39,100 nt of DNA from an uncultured Actinomycetes bacterium (GTDB lineage: Bacteria > Actinomycetota > Actinomycetes > Mycobacteriales > Mycobacteriaceae): positions 1 through 39,100 of the forward strand of contig CAIRCP010000237.1 in NCBI GenBank assembly GCA_903877095.1, given 5' to 3'. Numbering within the stretch: the stretch's first letter is position 1; each line of letters begins with the position of its first letter. The notes beneath the pieces are model-generated. The model saw nothing but the letters and a program-made list of their open reading frames with translations, had not been told where the DNA came from and ran no database searches. The translations under genes and the position numbers were made by a program. Of the stretch, positions 7,941 through 15,115 are shown in pieces.

Positions 7941-8794
7941 CGCAGCGGCCGTTCGGGATCTCCGGGGCCGAGGAGATCGGCGGTCAGCCCGGCGCAGAAC
8001 CGGTCCATATCAAGGCTGAAAGCGTTGTCGCTCAACGGTTCCTCAAGCAGGCTTCCGAGTCGCTCGGCCACCACGAACAGCAGCATGATCAGCATACCCA
8101 GCAGGAAACCGACCGGTCTGTCGTGGACGCCGATGTCCAGGCGGGTGCACACCAGCACGGCGAAGAGCCACGTCAGGGCTCGGATGAACAGCCCGTAGTA
8201 GCGCGGAATGGGTTCGTTGCGAATGCGTTCCAAGCCGCCGGCCGTCGCCGTCTGCGCGGTGTTGAGTTTGACCAGCACGGTCCGACCCTGCGAGTCGACG
8301 ACGCCCGCCTTGGCCATCGCGCCGATGTCCGCACCTTGACGGGCGAGCAGGTCGCCGCTGCCGGCCGCGGCAGGATCCTCGGGCGTCAACTCCGCCACCT
8401 CCGGCGCGGGCGGCGTTCCGCGCAGTTCGGCGGCCAATTGCCAGGCCTGGCGCACCTGCCGTCGTCGGATCACGTCGGCCGACGCGAATCCTTCGGGGGT
8501 CGTGTCACACACCGCGATCAGGGCGTTGCTCAGTGACCGGCCGTTGCCGATCACGTTGCCCCACAGGGTGCGTGCCTCCCACCACCGGGCGTAGGCGTTG
8601 CTGTTGCGGAAACCGATGAAGATCGACACCACCGTGCCGAGCAGGGCGACCACCGGGCCGGCGGTCTGCAGTGGCAGGATGTCGACGAGCACCGCCATCC
8701 CCGCCGCGACCGCCAGCACGGCCAGCAGGTCGTACCGCAGCCGCCAGGCCACCGAACCAACACCACGCATTTTTTGGGTGCACCGATGGCGCAT
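7937..8794 (-). CDS. bestrophin-family anion channel (paralogue 1)
   Basis: This 285-aa bestrophin-like protein is a tandem paralogue of the gene downstream. Its FIGFRNSNAYARWWEARTLW segment differs at few positions, and about 50 nt around it are nearly identical in both genes. It also has a C-terminal DNAFSLDMDRFCAGL segment. The start is uncertain. The ATG at 8794 sits 8 nt after a TAACAT hexamer and could be leaderless, the ATG at 8770 aligns best with the paralogue's N-terminus, and the ATG at 8842 gives 301 residues with no well-spaced Shine-Dalgarno. Two different subunits suggest homo- or hetero-oligomeric channels. A PII-like gene lies 72 bp upstream on the same strand. Confidence 0.85.
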   Translation of the reverse strand: MRHRCTQKMRGVGSVAWRLRYDLLAVLAVAAGMAVLVDILPLQTAGPVVALLGTVVSIFIGFRNSNAYARWWEARTLWGNVIGNGRSLSNALIAVCDTTPEGFASADVIRRRQVRQAWQLAAELRGTPPAPEVAELTPEDPAAAGSGDLLARQGADIGAMAKAGVVDSQGRTVLVKLNTAQTATAGGLERIRNEPIPRYYGLFIRALTWLFAVLVCTRLDIGVHDRPVGFLLGMLIMLLFVVAERLGSLLEEPLSDNAFSLDMDRFCAGLTADLLGPGDPERPLR

Positions 8795-8802
8795 GCGCCG
8801 GA

Positions 8803-8808
8803 ATGTTA
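8803..8808 (-). promoter_or_regulatory. possible -10 box for leaderless bestrophin transcript
   Basis: On the minus strand TAACAT (TANNNT) lies 8 nt before the ATG at 8794, a spacing that would put the transcription start at or near the start codon. No Shine-Dalgarno precedes this ATG, as expected for a leaderless mRNA. This is inference from spacing only. Confidence 0.35.
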
Positions 8809-8866
8809 TTCGCTCAGTGCGCTGAGTGTTGAGGGTGGGCATGCTCCGTGATCGAGGTTTGACCGG

Positions 8867-9202
8867 TCAGGCCGACGCGGCGAGGACGGTCGGGGCGGCG
8901 AACAGGTCGGTCGCCTCGGCGCTGATCCATGCCCGCGCGTTGCCGAGCAGGCCGGCCCCGCGGGCGAACGCGATGCCGTCGACGACGCGCTGGACGGCGT
9001 CGTCGTCGGCGACGACCTCGACCCGGTAGACGGTCGTGACGTGCTTGGCGACCTTGCGCCCGCGGTAGGACTCCACCGACGCGGCGGTGCGGGTGAACGA
9101 CTGGGTCTCGTTGATCGTGACGGCGTGGATTCCGTCGACGGGCAGCGCGGCGTTGAGCGCCTCGGGTGACACCTGCTCGGCGATGACGGTGATGATCTTC
9201 AT
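8867..9202 (-). CDS. PII-like (GlnB-fold) signalling protein
   Basis: The 111-aa protein aligns by eye with the PII fold: N-terminal MKIITVIAE strand, a variable T-loop region ending in ESYRG, then a VYRVEVV strand and a VVDGIAFARGAGLLGNARAWIS segment matching the PII B-loop/C-terminal strand. PII proteins form trimers that bind ATP/ADP and small effectors and gate transporters or enzymes. PII-like relatives (SbtB, CPII) act on bicarbonate transport. The ATG at 9202 has a strong GAAAGGA Shine-Dalgarno. It lies directly upstream of two bestrophin channels on the same strand, so a channel-regulating role is an attractive inference. It is not the canonical glnB/glnK, since no amtB or glnD is nearby. 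Confidence 0.75.
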   Translation of the reverse strand: MKIITVIAEQVSPEALNAALPVDGIHAVTINETQSFTRTAASVESYRGRKVAKHVTTVYRVEVVADDDAVQRVVDGIAFARGAGLLGNARAWISAEATDLFAAPTVLAASA

Positions 9203-9303
9203 GGTCGTCCTTTCGGGTGGGTGAAAGCTTGATACGACGACTATCGCCGCCCCGCTGCCCTTGCCGGGTCGGCCACCCGGACCCACCTGGGGTTGACGAC
9301 ACC

Positions 9304-9321
9304 GTCCCCCGATCGGGGGAC
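9304..9321. promoter_or_regulatory. 18-bp perfect palindrome, candidate operator
   Basis: GTCCCCCGATCGGGGGAC is a perfect palindrome in the divergent intergenic region between the PII-like gene (minus) and the MFS gene (plus). More half-sites follow: GTCC at 9331 and GGGAC at about 9340-9344. A TTGACG hexamer at about 9294-9299 could be a -35 element. It is most likely a transcription-factor site controlling one or both genes. Confidence 0.45.
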
Positions 9322-9389
9322 CGTCATTCAGTCCGATTTGGGACCGTTCAACCCGTGTGCCCGCGGCATACTGCTCGGATGCTGGCGAC

Positions 9390-10583
9390 ATGTCCGAACC
9401 CGACGCGACGACGGTGACCGCGCCGCATCCCGCCGCCACGTCCGCAGCCGCCGCACCCCGACTGCTCGTCGGCGCGCTCAGCCTGGTGGTGCTGATCGTC
9501 GCGATCTCGTTGCCCCTGCTGGTGGTCGGACGGGTGCTGCAGGGTCTCGCCTTCGCCCTGTACCCGGTGGCGGTCTCGATCGTCCGTGACGAACGCCCGC
9601 CTGAGCGGCTGGTGCGCTCGATCGCGGTGATCTCGGCGATGCTGGGCTTCGGCGCTGGCTTCGGGCTGGTCATCACCGGGCTGCTGATGGCCGAAGGCGC
9701 TGCCTACCAACGGGTCTTCTGGTTCTGCACGGCCGCCACCGCAGTTGCCGTCATTGCCGCCTGGGTGGTTGTTCCGGACCGGCCCCAATTCGTTCACGCG
9801 CAGATCGACTGGGTGGGCGGCGCCGCGCTGGCGGTGGGGCTGGCCGCGCTGCTGCTGGCGATCACCCAGGGTTCGCGGTGGGGGTGGACGTCGCCGGGGA
9901 TCGTGGTGTCCGTGGCGATTGGCGTCGCCGTGATGTGGTGGTGGTGGTCGTGGAGCCGCCGGTGCCCCAATCCGCCTGTCTCCGTGTCGATCTTGAGGCG
10001 GCGGTCGGTCCTCCTGGGCAACATCGCGACACTGCTGGTCGGTATGGGCCTGTACTTCTCCTTCCTGGGGACAACAGGATTCGTCGAGGCGCCGGTCGGC
10101 AGCGGCTACGGATTCGACGCCAGTGTTCTGGATGCCAGCGTGGAGTTTCTGCTTCCCGGTGCGCTTGCGGCGGCGGTGACCGCTCTGGTCGCCGGCCGGT
10201 ATATCGAGCGCTTCGGGCCGCGGGTCGTGGTCGCCGCCGGCGCCGGTGCCGGTGCGTTCGGATTCAGCGCGCTGATGCTGTGGCACACCCACCCCTGGCA
10301 GATCGTCCTCGCGGGGTTGTTCACCAACGCCTACATCAGCCTCGCCTACGGCGCCCTGCCGGTGCTGATTCTGGAGGGTGTGGCCGAGGACGAAACAGGA
10401 ATCGCGACCAGTCTCAACGCCATTTTCCGCAAAGTCGGATCGGCCATTGCGGCCGCCATGTTCGCCGACCTGGAGATTCCTGCGGCCAGCGGCTACATCC
10501 CGGAAAGCGCGTTCATCGCGATCTTCGCCCTCGGCGCCGTGACGGCCCTGGCGGCGATGCTGCTGGCGTTGCGACGGCGTTAG
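9390..10583 (+). CDS. MFS transporter (DHA2-like) lacking TM2-TM3, probably defective
   Basis: The 397-aa polytopic protein resembles DHA2/EmrB-type drug:H+ antiporters, which normally have 14 helices and about 470-500 residues. The N-terminal tail and start of TM1 (PRLLVGALSLVVLIVAI) run directly into sequence typical of TM4 (LLVVGRVLQGLAFAL). The usual end of TM1, TM2, the motif-A loop (G-LaDr-GR) and TM3 are missing, an in-frame loss of about 70 residues. The rest of the protein, to the C-terminus, looks intact. Without motif A and two helices it is unlikely to transport normally. The ATG at 9390 is preferred; an in-frame GTG at 9357 is possible. A TSUP permease starts 10 bp downstream. 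Confidence 0.75.
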   Translation: MSEPDATTVTAPHPAATSAAAAPRLLVGALSLVVLIVAISLPLLVVGRVLQGLAFALYPVAVSIVRDERPPERLVRSIAVISAMLGFGAGFGLVITGLLMAEGAAYQRVFWFCTAATAVAVIAAWVVVPDRPQFVHAQIDWVGGAALAVGLAALLLAITQGSRWGWTSPGIVVSVAIGVAVMWWWWSWSRRCPNPPVSVSILRRRSVLLGNIATLLVGMGLYFSFLGTTGFVEAPVGSGYGFDASVLDASVEFLLPGALAAAVTALVAGRYIERFGPRVVVAAGAGAGAFGFSALMLWHTHPWQIVLAGLFTNAYISLAYGALPVLILEGVAEDETGIATSLNAIFRKVGSAIAAAMFADLEIPAASGYIPESAFIAIFALGAVTALAAMLLALRRR

Positions 10584-10593
10584 GGGCGTGGCA

Positions 10594-11355
10594 ATGTCGC
10601 CGACTGCGGAGTTGCTCGTTCTGCTGCTGACGGGTGCAGGGCTGGCGTTCGCCAACACTCTGGCGTCCTCAGGTTCGGCGCTGTCGCTGCCCGTGCTGCT
10701 GGCGTTGGGGCTCGGTCCCGAATTGGCCAATGGAACCAATCGCGTCGCGGTGCTGGCCGGGGCGCTGGCCGCGATGGCCTCCTTCGTCCGGGCCGGCCGG
10801 ATCCAATGGCCGATCGTCAGGCCGCTCATGGTCGTGGCGGCCATCGGCGCCGTTGTCGGCGCGGCGATCTCGGAGGAGATCTCACCGACCAATATGCATC
10901 TGGCGATCGTGGGTGCGCTGCTGGTCGCATTGACGCTGCTCGCCATCAAGCCCTCGCGATGGTTGACCGACTCCGAAACACCACCCCGGGTCGGACCAAT
11001 TCAGCTGCTGCTGATTTTCGCGATCAGCATCTGGGCTGGATTCATCGTGCTCGACGGCATGACCTATCTGCTTATGGCACTGGTGCTTTCGGTGGGCCTC
11101 GACGTGACATCGGCGAACGCGGCCAAGTCGGCGATCGCGGTCGCCATCGGCTCGGTGTCGCTGGCGGTGCTTGCAGCCGGTGGGAACGTCGACTGGACGG
11201 CGGGCACGCCGCTGGCGATCGGCGCCGTGCTCGGTGGACTTCTGGCCGCCCGGCTCGCGTTGAACCCCGCCGCGGCGCGATGGATCTATCGGCTGCTGGT
11301 GCTGATCATCGTTGGGGAAGTCGCGCAGCTGGTGATCACCGGAATGCGCCTGTGA
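10594..11355 (+). CDS. TSUP-family permease (TauE/SafE-like)
   Basis: The 253-aa membrane protein has about eight helices in two similar halves. The first half carries the TSUP signature with SGSALSLPVLLALGLGPELANGTNRVAV and the second a related GFIVLDGMTYLLMALVLSVGLDVTSANAAKSAI. The family exports or imports sulfite, sulfoacetate and other organosulfur anions. The ATG at 10594 is chosen because AGGGG lies 7 nt upstream; a GTG at 10588 would add two residues. It follows the damaged MFS gene by 10 bp, so the two are probably co-transcribed. The substrate is not evident, though a sulfite-oxidase-fold enzyme and a YeeE fragment also occur in the window. Confidence 0.82.
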   Translation: MSPTAELLVLLLTGAGLAFANTLASSGSALSLPVLLALGLGPELANGTNRVAVLAGALAAMASFVRAGRIQWPIVRPLMVVAAIGAVVGAAISEEISPTNMHLAIVGALLVALTLLAIKPSRWLTDSETPPRVGPIQLLLIFAISIWAGFIVLDGMTYLLMALVLSVGLDVTSANAAKSAIAVAIGSVSLAVLAAGGNVDWTAGTPLAIGAVLGGLLAARLALNPAAARWIYRLLVLIIVGEVAQLVITGMRL

Positions 11356-11432
11356 TGTTCGTCCAGCGCCCTCCGGTGGAACCGGCGAACAGAACCGAGA
11401 ACGGCGGGCGCTCGCGGCGTTAGGGTTTGTCG

Positions 11433-12389
11433 ATGAGCGATAACCAGATGCTGGTCCTCAACCGCGCCGATCTCGAAAGCCTCGGGTTGACGTGGAGGGA
11501 GATCATCGACGTGCTCGACGACGCGTTCCAACAGAAGGCCCGCGGGCTGGTCCAGAACCCGCCCAAGCCCAAGGTCGCCTCCCGCGAGGACGCGTTCATC
11601 CACGCGATGCCCGCCTACCTTGGCGGGTCGGACCGGATCGGCCTGAAATGGGTGGCCGGCTACGAGCAGAACGCCGACAAGGGGCTGCCCTACATCTACG
11701 GCGTGATGATCATGAACGACGCCGAGACCGGCCGGCCGATCGCCTTGCTCGACGGCGGATGGATCACCGAGATGCGCACCCCCGGCGTCTCCGGGGTGAC
11801 GATGCGCCACGTTCCGGGAGATCCCAAGCACCTGGCCATCGTCGGGTTCGGCCTGCAGGGTCAGCGGCATCTGGAGGTGGCCCTGGAGGTGCACCCCGGC
11901 CTCACCCACATCACCATCTACGACCGCAACCCGGACAAGGCCGCGGTCCTGGAGGCCAAGGCCGGTGGCCGGGTGACCCGCTTCGCCACGTCCCCGGGCG
12001 ACGCGGTGGAGGGCGCCGACCTGGTGATCACCACCATCACGGTGCCCCTCGATCCGAAGCTGGACTGCGCCAACACCGACCCCAACGCCCTGCTGCTGCC
12101 CGTCGACTACGACGATGCCATGTCGCCCAAGGCTTTTGACGACGCCGTGGTGTACTGCGTCGACGACCTGGGCCAGTACGAATCGGTGGCCGACACGATG
12201 TACTTCTTCGGGCTGCCCAAACCCGACACCCATCTGGCCGCGGTGGTATCCGGCCAATTCGACGTGCCGACGACCGGGCGGCGGGCGTTCCTCAACATGG
12301 GGATCGCGATGGATGACGTGGCATTGAGTTCCCTGGTGCTCGACCGCGCCCCGGCGGCGGGGGTAGGCCGCTACATCGAGTTCCCGTGA
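11433..12389 (+). CDS. ornithine cyclodeaminase / mu-crystallin family protein
   Basis: This 318-aa NAD(P)-dependent enzyme family includes ornithine cyclodeaminase, alanine dehydrogenase and ketimine reductases. The N-terminal substrate-binding part has conserved K72 (GLKWVAGY) and R115 (EMRTPGVSG). The Rossmann domain begins with LAIVGFGLQGQRHLEVA (G138, G140, G143), and the D-R-N acidic turn follows for cofactor binding. Substrate specificity cannot be assigned. The ATG at 11433 is chosen; a TTG two codons upstream is possible. The stop overlaps the start of the next gene by 4 bp (GTGA), indicating translational coupling to a secreted DUF1254 protein. Confidence 0.88.
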   Translation: MSDNQMLVLNRADLESLGLTWREIIDVLDDAFQQKARGLVQNPPKPKVASREDAFIHAMPAYLGGSDRIGLKWVAGYEQNADKGLPYIYGVMIMNDAETGRPIALLDGGWITEMRTPGVSGVTMRHVPGDPKHLAIVGFGLQGQRHLEVALEVHPGLTHITIYDRNPDKAAVLEAKAGGRVTRFATSPGDAVEGADLVITTITVPLDPKLDCANTDPNALLLPVDYDDAMSPKAFDDAVVYCVDDLGQYESVADTMYFFGLPKPDTHLAAVVSGQFDVPTTGRRAFLNMGIAMDDVALSSLVLDRAPAAGVGRYIEFP

Positions 12390-14053
12390 CGGGGCCTCGG
12401 CCTGCGGCATGGCTGCGTGCGGGCGTACTCGCGGCGGGCGTCGGTGCAGCCCTGACGGCCTGGCCCGCAACGGCGATGGCCGACGACGGGGGCGCCGGTC
12501 GGGGTTCGTCCGGATCGGAGACCCACGCGACGACCGACGGCCACTCCCGCGGTCCGGTGCGGGGTCCCCGTGCGGCTGCGGCTACGTCAGCGAATAACGA
12601 TGGGCCGCAGACGATTACCCAGACCATCCGGTCCGTTCGATCACCGGCGCCGCCCGTCGTGCCCGCAGCGGTGATCAACCCCGCCGAAACTGCCGCGAGC
12701 GTCGTGAGCACTGTCGCGCCGGCACCGGCCCCGGTGGCATCTTCGGTCGCCGCGGCGCCGGCGGCGGCCGCCGATCCCGGACCGCTGAAGTCGGCTGTCC
12801 TTGCGGCGCAGGCCTACATCTACGGCTATCCGCTGGTGGAGTACCAGCGGGTCAGGCAGACGTTCGGCACGGTGAACACGTTCAAGTCGCTGACGAGTTT
12901 CGCCAACCCGGATGCCGATCCGATCTGGGCGGCGATCGGCGGCGGCCGTCGCCCCAACACGGACACCTTCTACTCGCTGGCTGAACTCGACCTCAGCCAA
13001 GGCCCCGTGGTGCTCTCCATCCCGGACATGGGCAATCGCTACTACAGCTTCCAGCTGACCGATCCCTACACCAACGTGACCGGCTACATCGGTTCGCGCA
13101 CAACCGGGTACGGCCCCGGCAAGTACGCCATCACCTGGTCGGGCGGCCCGCATGCCGACGTGCCCGATGCCCAGACCGTGGAGGTTCCCTACGCCAGCAT
13201 GCTGGCCCTGGGCCGCACGCTCGCCGGCAACCCTGCCGATCAACTCAAGGCGATCGAGTTGATCAAGCAGTACACCCTGGCGCCCAGCGGCGGCGCCGTC
13301 AGCCCGGTGATCCCGATCCCCAAGCCGGGCATCGGCTACCTCGACGCGATCAGTGCCGCGATGGAGCTGAACCCGCCACCAACCGTCGACGCCCCGCAAC
13401 TTGCGGCGATGGCGCAGATCGGGGTCGGGCCGGGCCTGCGCGTCGCCGACGCGCACCTGGGCCTGCTTTCGCGGGTCGCGGCGGACCTGGCGGTGAAGGC
13501 CACCGCCGCGCTGCTACCGCTGCTGAGCACGCTGACGCAATACGCCTCCGCGGTGCAGCACCGCGGCTGGGCCACCCCCGATCCCGCCATCGGCAACTAC
13601 GGAACCAACTATCTGCTGCGGGCCGGCGTCACCCAGGCCGGGCTCCTGGCCAACACACCGCAGGAGGCGGTGTACTCGGTAGGCCTGCTCGACAGCAATC
13701 TGCTGGCGCTGGGCGCCTTTGGAATCGGAACGTACACAATGCATTTCGCGCCGGGCCAGGAGCCGCCCGTCGGGGCGTTCTGGTCGGTGACCGTCTACGA
13801 CGCCAACGGCACACTGGTGGCCAACCCGGCGAACCGGTACAGCGTGAGCAGCAGCCGGCCCGAAGAACTCGTCCGCCGGCCCGACGGGTCCATCGACATC
13901 GTCTTGGCTTCCTGCGATCCGGGAGACCCCGGCGCCAACTGGCTCAAAGTCCCGCAGTTCGGCGGGTTCAACACCTACCTGCGGATGTACGTCCCCGGTC
14001 AGGCCGTGCTCGACGGATCCTGGAGGCCTCCGGCGATCGTTCACCATTGGTGA
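12386..14053 (+). CDS. secreted DUF1254/DUF1214 domain protein
   Basis: The 555-aa exported protein starts at a GTG overlapping the stop of the preceding gene. The signal peptide has RAGVLAAGVGAALTAWPATAMA with likely cleavage after about residue 32. A low-complexity Ser/Ala/Pro linker runs to about residue 130. The DUF1254 domain follows (starting near AQAYIYGYPLVEYQRV, with SIPDMGNRYYSFQLTDPYTN), and a C-terminal DUF1214 domain (GAFWSVTVYDANGTLV to FNTYLRMYVPGQAVLDGSW). DUF1254/1214 proteins are widespread secreted proteins of unclear role. Coupling to a cytosolic cyclodeaminase-family enzyme is unusual and gives no clear functional hint. Confidence 0.88.
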   Translation: MTGPRPAAWLRAGVLAAGVGAALTAWPATAMADDGGAGRGSSGSETHATTDGHSRGPVRGPRAAAATSANNDGPQTITQTIRSVRSPAPPVVPAAVINPAETAASVVSTVAPAPAPVASSVAAAPAAAADPGPLKSAVLAAQAYIYGYPLVEYQRVRQTFGTVNTFKSLTSFANPDADPIWAAIGGGRRPNTDTFYSLAELDLSQGPVVLSIPDMGNRYYSFQLTDPYTNVTGYIGSRTTGYGPGKYAITWSGGPHADVPDAQTVEVPYASMLALGRTLAGNPADQLKAIELIKQYTLAPSGGAVSPVIPIPKPGIGYLDAISAAMELNPPPTVDAPQLAAMAQIGVGPGLRVADAHLGLLSRVAADLAVKATAALLPLLSTLTQYASAVQHRGWATPDPAIGNYGTNYLLRAGVTQAGLLANTPQEAVYSVGLLDSNLLALGAFGIGTYTMHFAPGQEPPVGAFWSVTVYDANGTLVANPANRYSVSSSRPEELVRRPDGSIDIVLASCDPGDPGANWLKVPQFGGFNTYLRMYVPGQAVLDGSWRPPAIVHHW

Positions 14054-14296
14054 GCGCGGCGATGGAATCCGCGGGTGGCTGAGCGGCTACTCGCGGTGCC
14101 GCCCGGGGAGAGCGTCGAGTTGTCCTGTGGCTACCGCGTGACGGCCCGCTAGACCATAGACGCCGTGTTCGGAGCAAAGCCGGCTAGTGTTGCCGATCCA
14201 CGCTTCTGGCAGTACGGGTGGAAATGCACCGTAGCGAACACCGACACTGTGCCTTTGCCGATCCGGGACAAGCAATCTGTCACGTCCGTCATTTGA

Positions 14297-14316
14297 CCAG
14301 TCATGCGATGATCTGG
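14297..14316. promoter_or_regulatory. imperfect inverted repeat just upstream of TetR start
   Basis: CCAGTCATGCGATGATCTGG has arms CCAG-TCAT and ATGA-T-CTGG around GCG, with one unmatched base. It ends 2 nt before the ATG of the TetR-family gene and overlaps where a leaderless promoter would lie. This is a typical place for autorepression. Confidence 0.4.
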
Positions 14317-14318
14317 CA

Positions 14319-14963
14319 ATGGCTCGTCACACTGCCGGAAATGAATCGTCGAGTGGACGTCCACGTGACGAGAACATCGACAATGCGGTTCTGGAAGCGG
14401 CCATCGCCGCCCTTGCCCGCGACGGTTTGGCGGGTATGTCGCTGACGCGGATCGCCGCCGAAGCCGGCACCACAAGGCCGGCCGTCTATCGCCGCTGGCC
14501 CACCATTACCGACCTGGCGGTGGCGGCCGTCGCTCGGCTGGCTGATCGCTCAGTCACTCCCTTGACCGGTGAACCTTTCACCGATCTGGTAGCCGAGTTG
14601 GAGAACTTCCGGGACTGCATCACCACGGCCGGTTCACTGTCGCTGGACGGTGCCATGCTCAGTGGAGCGGTACCGCCCGAAGTGCGTCAGGCCTATCTCG
14701 AACAGATCGTGAACCCCCGCCGAACGCGGATTCGCGCGCAACTGGTTGCGGCTGTCGAGCAGGGGCTCCTGCCCAAGGATGCCGATATTCGGCAAGCTGC
14801 GGCGAGCCTTACCGGATCGTGGTACGCCTATCACCTGGCAGGCAACCAGCCCCCCCGCGACTGGCCGCTACGCGCCGCGCGGCTGGCCTGGCGCGGGTGT
14901 GGCGGCACGTTGCAGCGTCGGCGGCCCGCGGTCCGGCGTAGCCTCGAGTCAGCTGCGCGCTGA
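14319..14963 (+). CDS. TetR/AcrR-family transcriptional regulator
   Basis: The 214-aa regulator has an N-terminal TetR DNA-binding domain at about residues 20-70: AALARDGLAGMSLTRIAAEA then GTTRPAVYRRWPTITDLA, the typical HTH with the Y-R-R-W recognition end. The C-terminal ligand domain (about 80-200) resembles TetR_C-type helices. A basic C-terminal tail (RRRPAVRRS) is present. The neighbour downstream is the giant secreted protein on the same strand, with an AT-rich palindrome between them. An imperfect inverted repeat upstream of its own start suggests autoregulation. The ligand is unknown. The 265 bp upstream hold no gene. Confidence 0.88.
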   Translation: MARHTAGNESSSGRPRDENIDNAVLEAAIAALARDGLAGMSLTRIAAEAGTTRPAVYRRWPTITDLAVAAVARLADRSVTPLTGEPFTDLVAELENFRDCITTAGSLSLDGAMLSGAVPPEVRQAYLEQIVNPRRTRIRAQLVAAVEQGLLPKDADIRQAAASLTGSWYAYHLAGNQPPRDWPLRAARLAWRGCGGTLQRRRPAVRRSLESAAR

Positions 14964-14999
14964 GCGCCAAATCAACTGTGCGGCAGGGCCATATCCCTC

Positions 15000-15016
15000 C
15001 GTAAAATCAATTTACG
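15000..15016. promoter_or_regulatory. AT-rich inverted repeat upstream of the giant secreted gene
   Basis: CGTAAA-ATCAA-TTTACG is a perfect inverted repeat with 6-bp arms in an AT-rich patch that stands out in this GC-rich sequence. A third CGTAA occurs at about 15026-15030, within a candidate TAACGT -10 box (15028-15033). It may be an operator or nucleoid-protein site controlling the 1832-aa protein, possibly bound by the adjacent TetR regulator. Confidence 0.4.
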
Positions 15017-15115
15017 ATTCAATTCCGTAACGTATTGCCAAACGCCCGGTGTGCGCCTATGGTCCCACCGGCGGCGCGGAAGAAGTCCGCGCTCGGGATT
15101 GTGCGGAGTATTGAA

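Noticed and set aside
9334..9358. TTTGGGACC... considered as a full DosR box
   Set aside because: Only the left half agrees with the consensus; the right half (CAACCC) is shifted by one base and poorly matched.
9348..10949. 533-codon minus-strand open frame opposite the MFS and TSUP genes
   Set aside because: Composition (Gln, Arg, His, Asp runs) is typical of an antisense shadow, and both plus-strand genes have clear families.
14054..14318. Looked for a small gene or RNA in the 265-bp gap before the TetR gene
   Set aside because: No frame has coding composition with a start signal, and no tRNA-like or strong hairpin structure was found.
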